A stretch of 15,154 nt of DNA from an uncultured Lachnospiraceae bacterium (GCA_905201915.1 CAJKQE010000049.1:1-15154); one strand, 5' to 3'. Positions 6,503-14,405 are shown, counted from the stretch's first letter. Program-made: numbers and translations. Notes: generated by a model from the sequence alone, not told the origin.

Positions 6503-7432
6503 TTAATTTTCTTTTTTATTTGTAGCGATTTCCACTAAGGAAGATGCAAGACCTGCAATTCCCTGAATTTCTGAAGGAATAATAATCTTAGTAGCTTTTC
6601 CGTCTGCCGCCTGTGCAAATGCCTCCAAACTCTTCAAAGTAAGAACACTCTGGTCTGCACCGGCATCTTTAATAAAACGAATACCATCTGCCTTTGCCTG
6701 CTGCACTTTCAAAATAGCTTCTGCCTGACCTTCTGCCTCTTTAATCATCTTTTCCTTCTCAGCTTCCGCTCTTAAAATTGCAGCCTGTTTTTCTGCCTCT
6801 GCGTCCAAAATTGCAGACTCTTTTTTACCTTCTGCCACAAGAATTGTAGATTTCTTCTCTCCCTCTGCCTTCAGAATTGCTTCACGGCGTTCACGTTCTG
6901 CCTTCATCTGTTTTTCCATTGCTTCCTGAATTGCTGCCGGAGGAATAATATTCTTCAATTCTACACGAGTTACCTTAATACCCCACGGGTCTGTAGCTTC
7001 ATCAAGAGAAGCTCGCATTTTTGTATTGATAATCTCTCGGGAAGTCAGTGTAGCATCCAACTCCATATCACCGATAATATTACGCAGTGTAGTAGCAGTC
7101 AGATTTTCAATTGCCATAATCGGATTATCAATTCCATAAGTAAATAATCTTGGATCTGTAATCTGGAAAAATACAACGGTATCAATTCTCATAGTAACAT
7201 TATCTTTTGTAATAACTGGCTGCGGAGCAAAGTCTACAACCTGTTCTTTCAAATTCACACGTTTTGCAACTCTCTCGATAAAAGGCACTTTAAAATGAAC
7301 GCCGCTTCCCCATGTTGCCTTATAGACACCGAGACGTTCTAAAATATATGCCTGTGACTGAGGTACAATCTTAATACAAGATGCTGCAATAATTAAAATA
7401 ATAACTAACAGAATAATAAATAACCACATCAT
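6503..7432 (-). CDS. SPFH/stomatin-prohibitin family membrane protein (QmcA-like)
   Basis: Membrane-anchored scaffold of the stomatin/prohibitin/flotillin/HflK-C superfamily, thought to organise membrane microdomains or modulate membrane proteases. Of 309 residues, 1-19 form one strongly hydrophobic N-terminal membrane segment. The SPFH domain follows (about 20-175; VPQSQAYILERLG, then QITDPRLFTYG and NIIGDMELDATLTSRE). A long charged coiled coil (about 170-250) contains four exact 11-residue repeats (residues 185-228). The C-terminal tail (about 255-305) is small-residue rich (EIQGIAGLASSLVEIA). The gene starts one base after the NfeD-like gene; this pair is a classic partnership in bacteria (as with qmcA-ybbK in E. 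coli). The next gene encodes a patatin lipase. Family assignment is firm; the precise role is not known. Confidence 0.93.
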   Translation of the reverse strand: MMWLFIILLVIILIIAASCIKIVPQSQAYILERLGVYKATWGSGVHFKVPFIERVAKRVNLKEQVVDFAPQPVITKDNVTMRIDTVVFFQITDPRLFTYGIDNPIMAIENLTATTLRNIIGDMELDATLTSREIINTKMRASLDEATDPWGIKVTRVELKNIIPPAAIQEAMEKQMKAERERREAILKAEGEKKSTILVAEGKKESAILDAEAEKQAAILRAEAEKEKMIKEAEGQAEAILKVQQAKADGIRFIKDAGADQSVLTLKSLEAFAQAADGKATKIIIPSEIQGIAGLASSLVEIATNKKEN

Positions 7433-7433
7433 A

Positions 7434-7874
7434 TTACATATCCTCCTCTACAATAAGCTTTACACCTTCTACAGCTATTACCCTTACAACTTTTCCTTTT
7501 TCAATGATATTATCATCTTTTGCTCTTGCACTCCATTCCATACCGCGAATGGTAACCTGACCTTCTGCTTTCAAATTGTCAATGGTAGCTGTCACAATCC
7601 CTTTCTGTCCGGGAATACTGTCTACATTTGTTTTCTGTACATTTTTATTCAGGTATTTCACTGCCAATGGTCTGGTGAACAATAAAAGTACTACAGAAAT
7701 TACAAGAAACAGTAAAATTTGTAGCCACAGTGGACCTCCTGCCAGTGAAACCAGAAAAGCAATTAATGCACCTCCTGCAAACCAGACAGTTGTAAGTCCC
7801 AGAGTCAAAAACTCAATCACAAGAAGAATTGCCAGAACTACAAGCCATACAATTGATATCATTCCTGCGTCCAT
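7434..7874 (-). CDS. NfeD-like membrane protein with C-terminal OB fold
   Basis: Companion of SPFH proteins. I chose ATG at 7872-7874 (146 residues, MDAGMISIVWLV) because AGAAGGTGGGG lies just upstream; the open frame reaches a GTG at 7907 with no comparable site. Three hydrophobic segments (about 6-26, 29-45 and 49-68) make the membrane part. Residues about 86-146 are the soluble OB-fold domain, with GQVTIRGMEWSARA (105-118), the usual NfeD signature. There is no N-terminal protease domain, so this is the short class. It is the first gene after a strong promoter and is one base away from the SPFH gene, so the two are almost certainly co-translated and likely interact. Known short NfeD proteins bind or stabilise their SPFH partners; here that is inferred from position. 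Confidence 0.9.
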   Translation of the reverse strand: MDAGMISIVWLVVLAILLVIEFLTLGLTTVWFAGGALIAFLVSLAGGPLWLQILLFLVISVVLLLFTRPLAVKYLNKNVQKTNVDSIPGQKGIVTATIDNLKAEGQVTIRGMEWSARAKDDNIIEKGKVVRVIAVEGVKLIVEEDM

Positions 7875-7936
7875 AACCCCACCTTCTTCACTATAAATTC
7901 TCTGCACCAGTAAAGTTTCTACTGATTTGTTCTCTC

Positions 7937-7965
7937 ATTATATTCTAATTTTCTGAAAATATCAA
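7937..7965 (-). promoter_or_regulatory. Sigma-A type promoter for the NfeD-SPFH-patatin-argF-birA-dusB run
   Basis: On the minus strand TTGATA (7960-7965), 17 bases, then TATAAT (7937-7942). The predicted start is near 7930, leaving a leader of about 55 bases before the NfeD ATG. It follows the terminator at 8031-8069, so it begins a fresh transcription unit that could extend about 5.7 kb to dusB. Confidence 0.8.
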
Positions 7966-8030
7966 CGCTTTTTTCTTGTATTTCTTTTGTTTTTTATTAA
8001 AATCACTTAGTCGCATTTATCTCATAAAGA

Positions 8031-8069
8031 AAAACTCCAAAAACAACTTCTCGCTGCTTTCGGAGTTTT
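8031..8069 (-). terminator. Strong intrinsic terminator after the cell wall hydrolase gene
   Basis: On the minus strand a 17-bp uninterrupted stem (8053-8069 with 8031-8047, including three G-U pairs) closes a GAGAA loop. The 3' arm merges into the T-rich stretch TTTTTCTTT. It lies 24 bases after the stop codon of the hydrolase gene and isolates it from the next operon. Confidence 0.88.
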
Positions 8070-8093
8070 CAAAAATATAGTCAATCTTCACTT

Positions 8094-8843
8094 TTAATAA
8101 AATGTCTGATTTCCGATTGTAAGTCCTCTGCCACCTCCTGCATGAAAGAACAGACGGTCTCCAATTGTGTTTGCTCCTGCAAAAACATCTCTTGCGGCAT
8201 CATAACATGCCTGGCTTGCACCTCTGCTTAATACGGAAGCAAGTTTACCTGATGCAGCCGGTGTAAACTGTCCTCTCTGATAAATAACTTCAGACAATGT
8301 ATTTGGGAATTTGCCGCTGCGAATACGATTCATAATAACTGCACCTACACCAATCTTCCCTTCATAAGACTCCCCGCCTGCTTCACATTCAATAATCGCA
8401 GCCATCAAATCTAAATCTGCCTGAGATACGGATGCTGTCTGATTTGAAATTGCTGCTGTTTCTACTGCAGTTTCTAAAGGCTGTGCACCTGTAATCTCCC
8501 CATCACCATACACAGACTCAAATAACTGCTGCGCTTCCTCTCCGGATACTAACAAGTCTTCTCTGATATATCCTTCAATTTCACCGGAAGAAACCTGAAT
8601 CCATCCATTCTCTTCTCCTACAACGGTCACAACAGCACCGGCCGGAAGTTTTCCGACTCTTTCTGTGCTGATATCAGAGCCTTTACGAATGTTTGCATAT
8701 GTAGTAACATTCGCTGCTGCTTTATCTGACCAGTCAAAAGTTGCTTTATCTGTTGTTTCTGCCAATGCCGGTACTGCCATTGCAGCAGTCATAGCACCAA
8801 CAGTTCCCATACAAGTTAAAAGTTTCATGAATTTTCTTCTCAT
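8094..8843 (-). CDS. Secreted cell wall hydrolase: signal peptide, SH3b domain, SleB/CwlJ (Hydrolase_2) domain
   Basis: Predicted exported peptidoglycan hydrolase of the SleB/CwlJ lytic transglycosylase-like family. In 249 residues, MRRKFMKLL plus a hydrophobic core and a VPALA site (cleavage about 28/29) form a signal peptide. A bacterial SH3 domain follows (about 48-100; ANIRKGSDISTERVG and GWIQVSSGEIEGYIRE), probably for cell-wall binding. After a linker (about 101-140), the catalytic domain covers about 144-249. In it ECEAGGESYEG matches the GEARGEPYEG signature, with E154 as the expected catalytic acid. The end (IGNQTFY) is typical of the family. AGGAGG lies 7-8 bases before ATG 8843, supporting that start over M6. 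It is flanked by its own promoter and terminator. SleB and CwlJ act in spore germination, but this domain set is also found in vegetative remodelling enzymes; which applies is unknown. Confidence 0.92.
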   Translation of the reverse strand: MRRKFMKLLTCMGTVGAMTAAMAVPALAETTDKATFDWSDKAAANVTTYANIRKGSDISTERVGKLPAGAVVTVVGEENGWIQVSSGEIEGYIREDLLVSGEEAQQLFESVYGDGEITGAQPLETAVETAAISNQTASVSQADLDLMAAIIECEAGGESYEGKIGVGAVIMNRIRSGKFPNTLSEVIYQRGQFTPAASGKLASVLSRGASQACYDAARDVFAGANTIGDRLFFHAGGGRGLTIGNQTFY

Positions 8844-8885
8844 TAAAATAACCTCCTGATAAGTCTGTTTCTTTTTTTAATATTT

Positions 8886-8912
8886 GTTACAGATTTATTA
8901 AGTTTTGTTACA
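8886..8912 (-). repeat. Two TGTAACA direct repeats in the hydrolase leader
   Basis: On the minus strand TGTAACAAA occurs with its core at 8907-8912 and again at 8886-8891, exactly 21 bases (about two helical turns) apart. The first overlaps the predicted transcription start and the second lies about 20 bases into the leader. They resemble half-sites for a regulator binding one face of the helix; no regulator is identified. Confidence 0.5.
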
Positions 8913-8917
8913 AACTT

Positions 8918-8946
8918 ATTCTAACAAGATTACGTTTCTTTGTCAA
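8918..8946 (-). promoter_or_regulatory. Sigma-A type promoter of the cell wall hydrolase gene
   Basis: On the minus strand TTGACA (8941-8946), 17 bases, then TAGAAT (8918-8923). The predicted start is near 8911, about 68 bases before the ATG. TGTAA-type repeats lie on both sides of it. Confidence 0.82.
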
Positions 8947-8958
8947 CCGGGTATTTTT

Positions 8959-8972
8959 TGTAACATTTTACA
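8959..8972. promoter_or_regulatory. TGTAA-N4-TTACA inverted repeat upstream of the hydrolase -35 box
   Basis: A perfect 5-bp inverted repeat with a 4-base spacer, centred about 54 bases upstream of the predicted start. This is a typical position for an activator. It shares the TGTAA core with the two direct repeats downstream. Candidate operator only. Confidence 0.45.
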
Positions 8973-8994
8973 GTATTTCGGAGAGAAAAATAGA

Positions 8995-9031
8995 AAAAAG
9001 TGGCAAATATATAGAATATTCACCACTTTTT
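8995..9031 (-). terminator. Intrinsic terminator after the rRNA methyltransferase gene
   Basis: On the minus strand a 16-bp stem (9016-9031 with 8995-9010, two G-U pairs) closes a 5-base loop, followed by TTTTTTCTATTTTT. It begins 11 bases past the stop codon. It ends the pfkA unit. The flank on the other strand is also T-rich, though no plus-strand gene needs it. Confidence 0.88.
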
Positions 9032-9042
9032 ATATTTTATAT

Positions 9043-9852
9043 TCAATTTTTACGACGCTGCCTGTATGCCTCATACATCAAAATTCCCGACGCCATAGCA
9101 GCATTTAAAGACTCCACTTTTCCCTGCATTGGAATTTTAATCAACGTATCTGCTCTCTCTGTGAGATGCTCGCTGAGACCGTTTCCTTCATTTCCAATAA
9201 GAAATGCTGTACCTTTGGTATAGCACTCTTTATCATAATCATTTCTACCTTCCAAATGAGCCGCATAAGTAGTAATTCCCTTTTCTTTTAAAAGAGGAAG
9301 TACCTCATCCTCAATGGAATTGACATAAATAATCGGCATTCTATACACAGAACCCATGGTAGAACGAATAACTTTCGGATTAAAAACATCTACAGAAGTT
9401 CGGCTCATAATCACACCGGTAACACCTGCTCCCTCTCCGGTTCGTAAAATCGTTCCAAGATTTCCCGGATCTTGTAAATCTTCTAAAATCATCAGCAGGG
9501 GATTTTCTTCTCCGCTTAAAATTTCAGAAAGTGTAAAATTCTCCATCTTAACAAGACAAAGCACTCCCTGAGGTGTTACAGTATCCGATAAATTTTTAAA
9601 AATTTTATCATCCACAATCTCCACGTAGGCTGTTTCTTCTATAGAAATACCCTTTTCCTGAAGAATTCTTCCACATTCTTCTTTTTCAGCAAAGGACTGG
9701 GACAGATACACTTTCTGCAAACGAGACTTCGGTACTTCACTGAACATCTTAATTCCCTCAACCGCAAAAACCTGTTCTTCCCTGCGTACCTTTGCTTTCT
9801 TCAATATCTGCTGTACTTTCTTTATCTGTACATTTGACGCACTTGTAATCAT
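9043..9852 (-). CDS. SpoU/TrmH-family RNA 2'-O-ribose methyltransferase
   Basis: A SAM-dependent methyltransferase of the SPOUT superfamily, probably acting on 23S rRNA (RlmB/YsgA-like). In 269 residues the N-terminal L30e-like substrate-binding domain spans about 5-105. The knotted catalytic domain follows with motif 1 DPGNLGTILRT (128-138; N131 and R137), motif 2 FLIGNEGNGLS (217-227) and motif 3 IPMQGKVESLNAAMA (240-254). All three conserved motifs are intact. It starts four bases after the pfkA stop, so the two are co-transcribed, and ends shortly before a strong terminator. The exact methylated nucleotide cannot be read from the sequence, so I give no gene symbol. An antibiotic-resistance function is possible in this superfamily, but the genomic setting argues for housekeeping. 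Confidence 0.92.
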   Translation of the reverse strand: MITSASNVQIKKVQQILKKAKVRREEQVFAVEGIKMFSEVPKSRLQKVYLSQSFAEKEECGRILQEKGISIEETAYVEIVDDKIFKNLSDTVTPQGVLCLVKMENFTLSEILSGEENPLLMILEDLQDPGNLGTILRTGEGAGVTGVIMSRTSVDVFNPKVIRSTMGSVYRMPIIYVNSIEDEVLPLLKEKGITTYAAHLEGRNDYDKECYTKGTAFLIGNEGNGLSEHLTERADTLIKIPMQGKVESLNAAMASGILMYEAYRQRRKN

Positions 9853-9856
9853 TTTC

Positions 9857-10858
9857 TTACTCGTTATTCTTGCTGTAATTATGAGACAGGGAATAGCTTA
9901 CCTCGTACTGGTATTCGGAGATACCTTTCTTCATTGCCAGAGCTTCATTGATATCCATGTCAATGTACTCACCGTCTCTGTAACAGATAACTCTCTTAGA
10001 TTTACCTTCCAGAAGAATGTCTACTGCTTTTGCACCCATAATGGAAGCATATACTCTATCCTTACATGTCGGTGCACCGCCACGCTGCATGTGACCTAAG
10101 ATAGTCGCTCTTGTTTCAATTCCTGTTGCAGCCTCGATACGTTTTGCCATAGCTTCGGAATGTCCGATACCTTCTGCATTAATGATAATATGATGTTTTT
10201 TACCTTTTTTACGGTTGTCGATGATGTTGTTGATAATTTTCTGTTCATCAAAATCGTATTTTTCAGGAAGCAAAATATCCTCTGCACCATTGGCAATACC
10301 GCACCATAAAGCAAGATATCCTGCATTTCTTCCCATTACCTCAATAATACTTACACGTTCATGAGAAGTAGAAGTATCACGTACCTTATCAATGGCTTCC
10401 ATAGCTGTATTTACTGCTGTATCAAAACCGATTGTATACTCTGTACAAGCAATATCAAGATCAATTGTTCCCGGAACACCTACTGCGTTAATTCCCAAAT
10501 TAGCCAGTTTCTGTGCACCGGCAAAGGAACCGTCACCACCGATAACTACCAAGCCGTCAATTCCATGTTTTTTACATACTTCAGCAGCTCTTTTCTGTCC
10601 TTCCGGTGTACGCATTTCTGTACAACGAGCAGTATACAGGATTGTACCACCTCTTTGAATTGTATCTGAAACATCTACGGCAGTCATGTCAATGATTTCT
10701 TCATTCATCAGACCACTATAGCCTTTTAAGATTCCCTTCATATTAATACCACGGCTTAAACCTCTTCTGACTACTGCACGGATTGCAGCATTCATTCCCG
10801 GAGCATCTCCACCGCTTGTTAATACACCAATTGTTTTAATTTCTTTATTTGTAGTCAT
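9857..10858 (-). CDS. pfkA: ATP-dependent 6-phosphofructokinase
   Basis: Phosphorylates fructose 6-phosphate to fructose 1,6-bisphosphate, the committed step of glycolysis. ATG 10856-10858 gives 333 residues and follows GGAGG by 6 bases; the open frame also reaches an ATG at 10906, which lacks a ribosome binding site and would add 16 atypical residues. Nucleotide-binding motifs SGGDAPGMN (15-23) and GGDGS (107-111) and the sugar-phosphate elements MGRNAG (175-180) and GHMQRGG mark the ATP-PFK family; G at the second position of GGDGS fits ATP use over pyrophosphate. The catalytic loop reads PGTIDLDI instead of the usual PGTIDNDI: the base D133 is kept, but the following Asn is Leu134. The last 15 or so residues (YSLSHNYSKNNE) are polar. 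Its own promoter lies in the dnaE 3' end. Confidence 0.95.
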   Translation of the reverse strand: MTTNKEIKTIGVLTSGGDAPGMNAAIRAVVRRGLSRGINMKGILKGYSGLMNEEIIDMTAVDVSDTIQRGGTILYTARCTEMRTPEGQKRAAEVCKKHGIDGLVVIGGDGSFAGAQKLANLGINAVGVPGTIDLDIACTEYTIGFDTAVNTAMEAIDKVRDTSTSHERVSIIEVMGRNAGYLALWCGIANGAEDILLPEKYDFDEQKIINNIIDNRKKGKKHHIIINAEGIGHSEAMAKRIEAATGIETRATILGHMQRGGAPTCKDRVYASIMGAKAVDILLEGKSKRVICYRDGEYIDMDINEALAMKKGISEYQYEVSYSLSHNYSKNNE

Positions 10859-10919
10859 TTTCTTCCTCCATACTGTTGGCAGACTCTTGTTTCTTATTTT
10901 GTACATTCAGTCGTTTTTT

Positions 10920-10948
10920 ATTCTAATCTATTTTCTACTGTTTTTCAA
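10920..10948 (-). promoter_or_regulatory. Promoter for pfkA inside the 3' end of dnaE
   Basis: On the minus strand TTGAAA (10943-10948), 17 bases, then TAGAAT (10920-10925). The -10 box is identical to that of the hydrolase promoter. The -35 box lies over the last dnaE codons and the -10 just after the stop. The predicted start near 10913 gives a leader of about 55 bases. No terminator separates dnaE from pfkA, so read-through is also likely. Confidence 0.6.
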
Positions 10949-13900
10949 TACTCTTTTCGACAACTTTTACATTGTCTTTTCCGTACTTTTCGTACAGTCT
11001 TACCAATAAGTCCTGACTAATGCGAATACTTTTGGATGCCCCTAACCTTTTTATAGCCTTTGGAGATTTAATATAGATTACTACGCCGTCCTTTCCGTCT
11101 GCTTCTTTTAAGTCTTCATACAACTCCTGTTCACGGGAAAGAAAACTTTCTTTTGTCTCAAACTGCAGCCACAGTTCCCTTGGCACATCCTCAAAAAAAT
11201 ACATCTTCTCACATATCAATTTGCTTGCTTTTTCCTCCTCCACGGAAACACGACCTTTAATAAAGACTTTCTCATCAATTTCCATAAGTCTTACATTCTT
11301 TTCATAATCACGAGGGAAAATCACAACTTCTACTGTGCCCAGCAAATCCTCTAAAGTAAGAAATGCCATTACTTTATTAGTCTTTGTATACTTAATGGTC
11401 TTTTCCGTAATCATACCGCCTACAATCACCTGCTGTCCATCGCGCACTTTAGGCTGTCCGCTTTCCTCATCAGGCATAAAGTCTGTCGTTACCGCAGAAA
11501 TGTTTTTCCTCCAGCAAGTCTCGTATTCTTCCAGAGGATGCCCACTGATATAAATACCCAGTACTTCCTTTTCAAATGCCAGTTTCTCCTCTTTCGGATA
11601 CTCCTCTACATCCGGCATACGGATTTCATAGGCTGTCTTTTCTTCTTCTGAAACTAAATCAAACAAGCTCATCTGACCTGCCATCATATTTTTCTTTTCC
11701 TGCACTACGGAGTCTAAAATCTGAGCATACACCATCATTTTCTGACGGCGGTTTCCGGGAAGTTCATCAAAAGCCCCTGCTTTAATAAAGTTTTCAATGG
11801 CTTTTTTATTTACATCCTTCCCTGTCATTCTCTCAATAAAGTCTCTAAGGCTTGTAAAGCCTCCTCTTTGTTCTCGTTCTTCCACAATAGCATCAATTAC
11901 TGGTCTTCCGATACTCTTAATTGCTGACAGTCCATACCTTATTCCTCCGCCGTCTACAGAAAAGGTACTGTCACCTTTATTAATATCAGGAGGCAGGATA
12001 TCTATCCCCATTTTACGACTGGATAAAATATAACCGGCAACTTTCGGTGGATTATCAATTACAGAAGTCATCAAAGCAGCCATAAATTCAACAGGAAAAT
12101 GGCACTTTAAATATGCCGTCTGGTACGCTACAACTGCATAAGCAGCTGCATGAGATTTATTAAACGCATATTTTGCAAAATCCATCATCTGTTCGTAAAT
12201 GGTATTCGCAACTTCCTCTGAAATTCCTCTGTTGACACAACCGGGAACGCCTTCTTCCTCATTTCCATAAACAAAGTTCTGACGCTCTTTCTCCATTACC
12301 GCAGCCTTTTTCTTACTCATGGCACGACGCACCAAATCACTTCGTCCCAGAGTATATCCGCCCAGAGAACGAACAATCTGCATAACCTGTTCCTGATACA
12401 CAATACAGCCATAGGTTGCACTTAAAATCGGCTCAAGCTGCGGACACAAAAAATGAATGCTGTCAGGATTATTTTTTCCTTCAATATACTGAGGAATAAA
12501 ATCCATAGGGCCGGGACGATACAGAGATATTCCCGCAATAATATCTTCCAAACTCTCCGGCTTTAACTCCTTCATAAAGTTTGTCATTCCTGCACTTTCC
12601 AGCTGAAAAACACCCTCTGTCTTTCCCGCTCCAAGCATATCATAGACTTGCTTATCGTTATAATCCACACGATCCATATCAAGAGAAATACCTTTATTTC
12701 TCTCAATTAACTTTACTGCTTTTTGAATGACCGTAAGGGTACGAAGTCCCAAAAAGTCCATTTTTAAAAGTCCCAGTTCCTCCAGCGTAGTCATCGTAAA
12801 CTGTGTCACAATAGAACCGTCTGACGCTCTGGCAAGAGGCACATATTCATCTACGGATTTCTGACTGATTACTACACCTGCTGCATGCATGGAAGTATGA
12901 CGTGGTAAGCCTTCCAGACGGCGGCTCATATCAATAAGCTTTTTCACTGTCTCATCCGTGTTATATAAATTTTTCAATTCGGGGTTCATTTTCAAAGCCT
13001 TATCTATAGTGATATTTAATTCCTCCGGAATCATCTTCGCAATCATATCACACTGTGCATAAGGCAAATCCATAACTCTTCCCACATCTCGTATTACGCC
13101 TCGTGCAGCCATAGTACCAAAGGTAACAATCTGAACCACCCTGTCTTTTCCGTATTTCTCCACTACATAATCAATAACTTCCTGCCTTCTTTCAAAACAG
13201 AAATCCACATCAATATCAGGCATGGAAACACGTTCCGGATTTAAAAAACGCTCAAACAGAAGGTTATACTTAATAGGGTCTAACTTGGTAATTCCTAAAG
13301 TATAGGAAACAAGACTTCCTGCTGCAGAACCACGTCCCGGCCCCACCATAATGTCATGATCCCTGGCAAATCGAATAAAATCCCATACAATTAAGAAATA
13401 ATCCACATAGCCCATGGTTTTAATAACACCAAGCTCATACTCCAGCCGTTGTTCAAGCTCTGTCAGGTCTCCGCTATACCGTTCCTTCAAACCATCATAA
13501 CACAGCTTATTTAAGTATTCCCATGAAGTATAAGGAGCCGGTACATCAAATTTAGGCAGCTTTGTTACACCAAACTCAATCTCCACTTCACAACGGTCTG
13601 CAATTTTCTGGGTATTTTCCAATGCTTCAGGAATATAGGGGAATAATTCAGCCATCTCTTCCGGGGATTTCACATAATACTGTCCCCCTTCATAACGCAT
13701 ACGGTTTTCATCACTTAACAGCTTTCTGGTCTGCACGCACAACAAAATATCATGTGCTTCTGCATCTGTGTCATAAGTGTAATGCACGTCATTAGTGGCA
13801 ACCAGCGCAATGCCTGTTTCCTGACTCATTCTCAAAAGCTGCTGATTTACTCTTTGCTGCTGAGGAATTCCATGATCCTGAAGTTCCAAAAAGAAATTCC

Positions 13901-14405
13901 CCTTCCCAAAGATTTCTTCATACCGAAGGGCAGCACTTTTGGCTTCTTCATACATACCTCTTGTAATATTCTTGGCAACTTCTCCTGCTAAACAAGCGCT
14001 TAGAGCAATAATTCCTTCATGATATTCCTGCAAAAGTTCCATATCTACTCGCGGTTTATAATAAAAACCATCCACAAATGCTTTCGACACAATCTTCATA
14101 AGATTTTCATATCCACGATTATTCTCTGCCAGAAGAACCAGATGATAATATCTGTCCTCTGCCTGTCCCACTTCTCTGTCAAAACGGGAACCGGGGGCAA
14201 CATACACCTCGCATCCCAAAATCGGCTTAATTCCCGCTGCTTTTGCTGCCCTATAAAAATCAATGCAGCCAAACATGACTCCATGGTCTGTTATGGCCGC
14301 ACTGTTCATCCCCAGTTCCTTCACTCTGGCTACATATTCATTTATCTTATTTGAACCGTCTAAAAGACTGTACTCCGTATGTACATGTAAATGAGCAAAA
14401 TTCAC
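10935..14405 (-). CDS. dnaE: DNA polymerase III subunit alpha (DnaE)
   Basis: Replicative C-family DNA polymerase; in Firmicutes DnaE usually works beside PolC, for example in primer extension on the lagging strand. In 1156 residues the PHP domain is N-terminal (HLHVHTEYS with H5, H7 and H9; ITDHG with D40 and H41), and its metal-binding residues look intact. The palm carries the catalytic aspartates D397, D399 and D401 in PDIDVDF, and VGPGRGSAAGS lies just before. Fingers and tandem helix-hairpin-helix regions follow. A likely beta-clamp-binding motif, QMSLF, is at 911-915, and an OB-fold spans about 1000-1075. The start is GTG (14403-14405) with AAAGGAG overlapping the stop of the methyltransferase gene, 12 bases upstream, so the two are co-transcribed. 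Full length, no frameshift. Confidence 0.96.
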   Translation of the reverse strand: MNFAHLHVHTEYSLLDGSNKINEYVARVKELGMNSAAITDHGVMFGCIDFYRAAKAAGIKPILGCEVYVAPGSRFDREVGQAEDRYYHLVLLAENNRGYENLMKIVSKAFVDGFYYKPRVDMELLQEYHEGIIALSACLAGEVAKNITRGMYEEAKSAALRYEEIFGKGNFFLELQDHGIPQQQRVNQQLLRMSQETGIALVATNDVHYTYDTDAEAHDILLCVQTRKLLSDENRMRYEGGQYYVKSPEEMAELFPYIPEALENTQKIADRCEVEIEFGVTKLPKFDVPAPYTSWEYLNKLCYDGLKERYSGDLTELEQRLEYELGVIKTMGYVDYFLIVWDFIRFARDHDIMVGPGRGSAAGSLVSYTLGITKLDPIKYNLLFERFLNPERVSMPDIDVDFCFERRQEVIDYVVEKYGKDRVVQIVTFGTMAARGVIRDVGRVMDLPYAQCDMIAKMIPEELNITIDKALKMNPELKNLYNTDETVKKLIDMSRRLEGLPRHTSMHAAGVVISQKSVDEYVPLARASDGSIVTQFTMTTLEELGLLKMDFLGLRTLTVIQKAVKLIERNKGISLDMDRVDYNDKQVYDMLGAGKTEGVFQLESAGMTNFMKELKPESLEDIIAGISLYRPGPMDFIPQYIEGKNNPDSIHFLCPQLEPILSATYGCIVYQEQVMQIVRSLGGYTLGRSDLVRRAMSKKKAAVMEKERQNFVYGNEEEGVPGCVNRGISEEVANTIYEQMMDFAKYAFNKSHAAAYAVVAYQTAYLKCHFPVEFMAALMTSVIDNPPKVAGYILSSRKMGIDILPPDINKGDSTFSVDGGGIRYGLSAIKSIGRPVIDAIVEEREQRGGFTSLRDFIERMTGKDVNKKAIENFIKAGAFDELPGNRRQKMMVYAQILDSVVQEKKNMMAGQMSLFDLVSEEEKTAYEIRMPDVEEYPKEEKLAFEKEVLGIYISGHPLEEYETCWRKNISAVTTDFMPDEESGQPKVRDGQQVIVGGMITEKTIKYTKTNKVMAFLTLEDLLGTVEVVIFPRDYEKNVRLMEIDEKVFIKGRVSVEEEKASKLICEKMYFFEDVPRELWLQFETKESFLSREQELYEDLKEADGKDGVVIYIKSPKAIKRLGASKSIRISQDLLVRLYEKYGKDNVKVVEKSIEKQ

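Noticed and set aside
7875..8093. Small gene or RNA in the 219-base spacer between the hydrolase and NfeD genes
   Set aside because: The spacer is accounted for by a terminator and a promoter; no start codon with a ribosome binding site is present.
10096..10326. Minus-strand open frame within pfkA
   Set aside because: It is in another frame of an intact, well-conserved pfkA, so it is a shadow.
14096..14284. Minus-strand open frame within the 5' part of dnaE
   Set aside because: It overlaps the PHP domain of dnaE in a different frame and has no family features.
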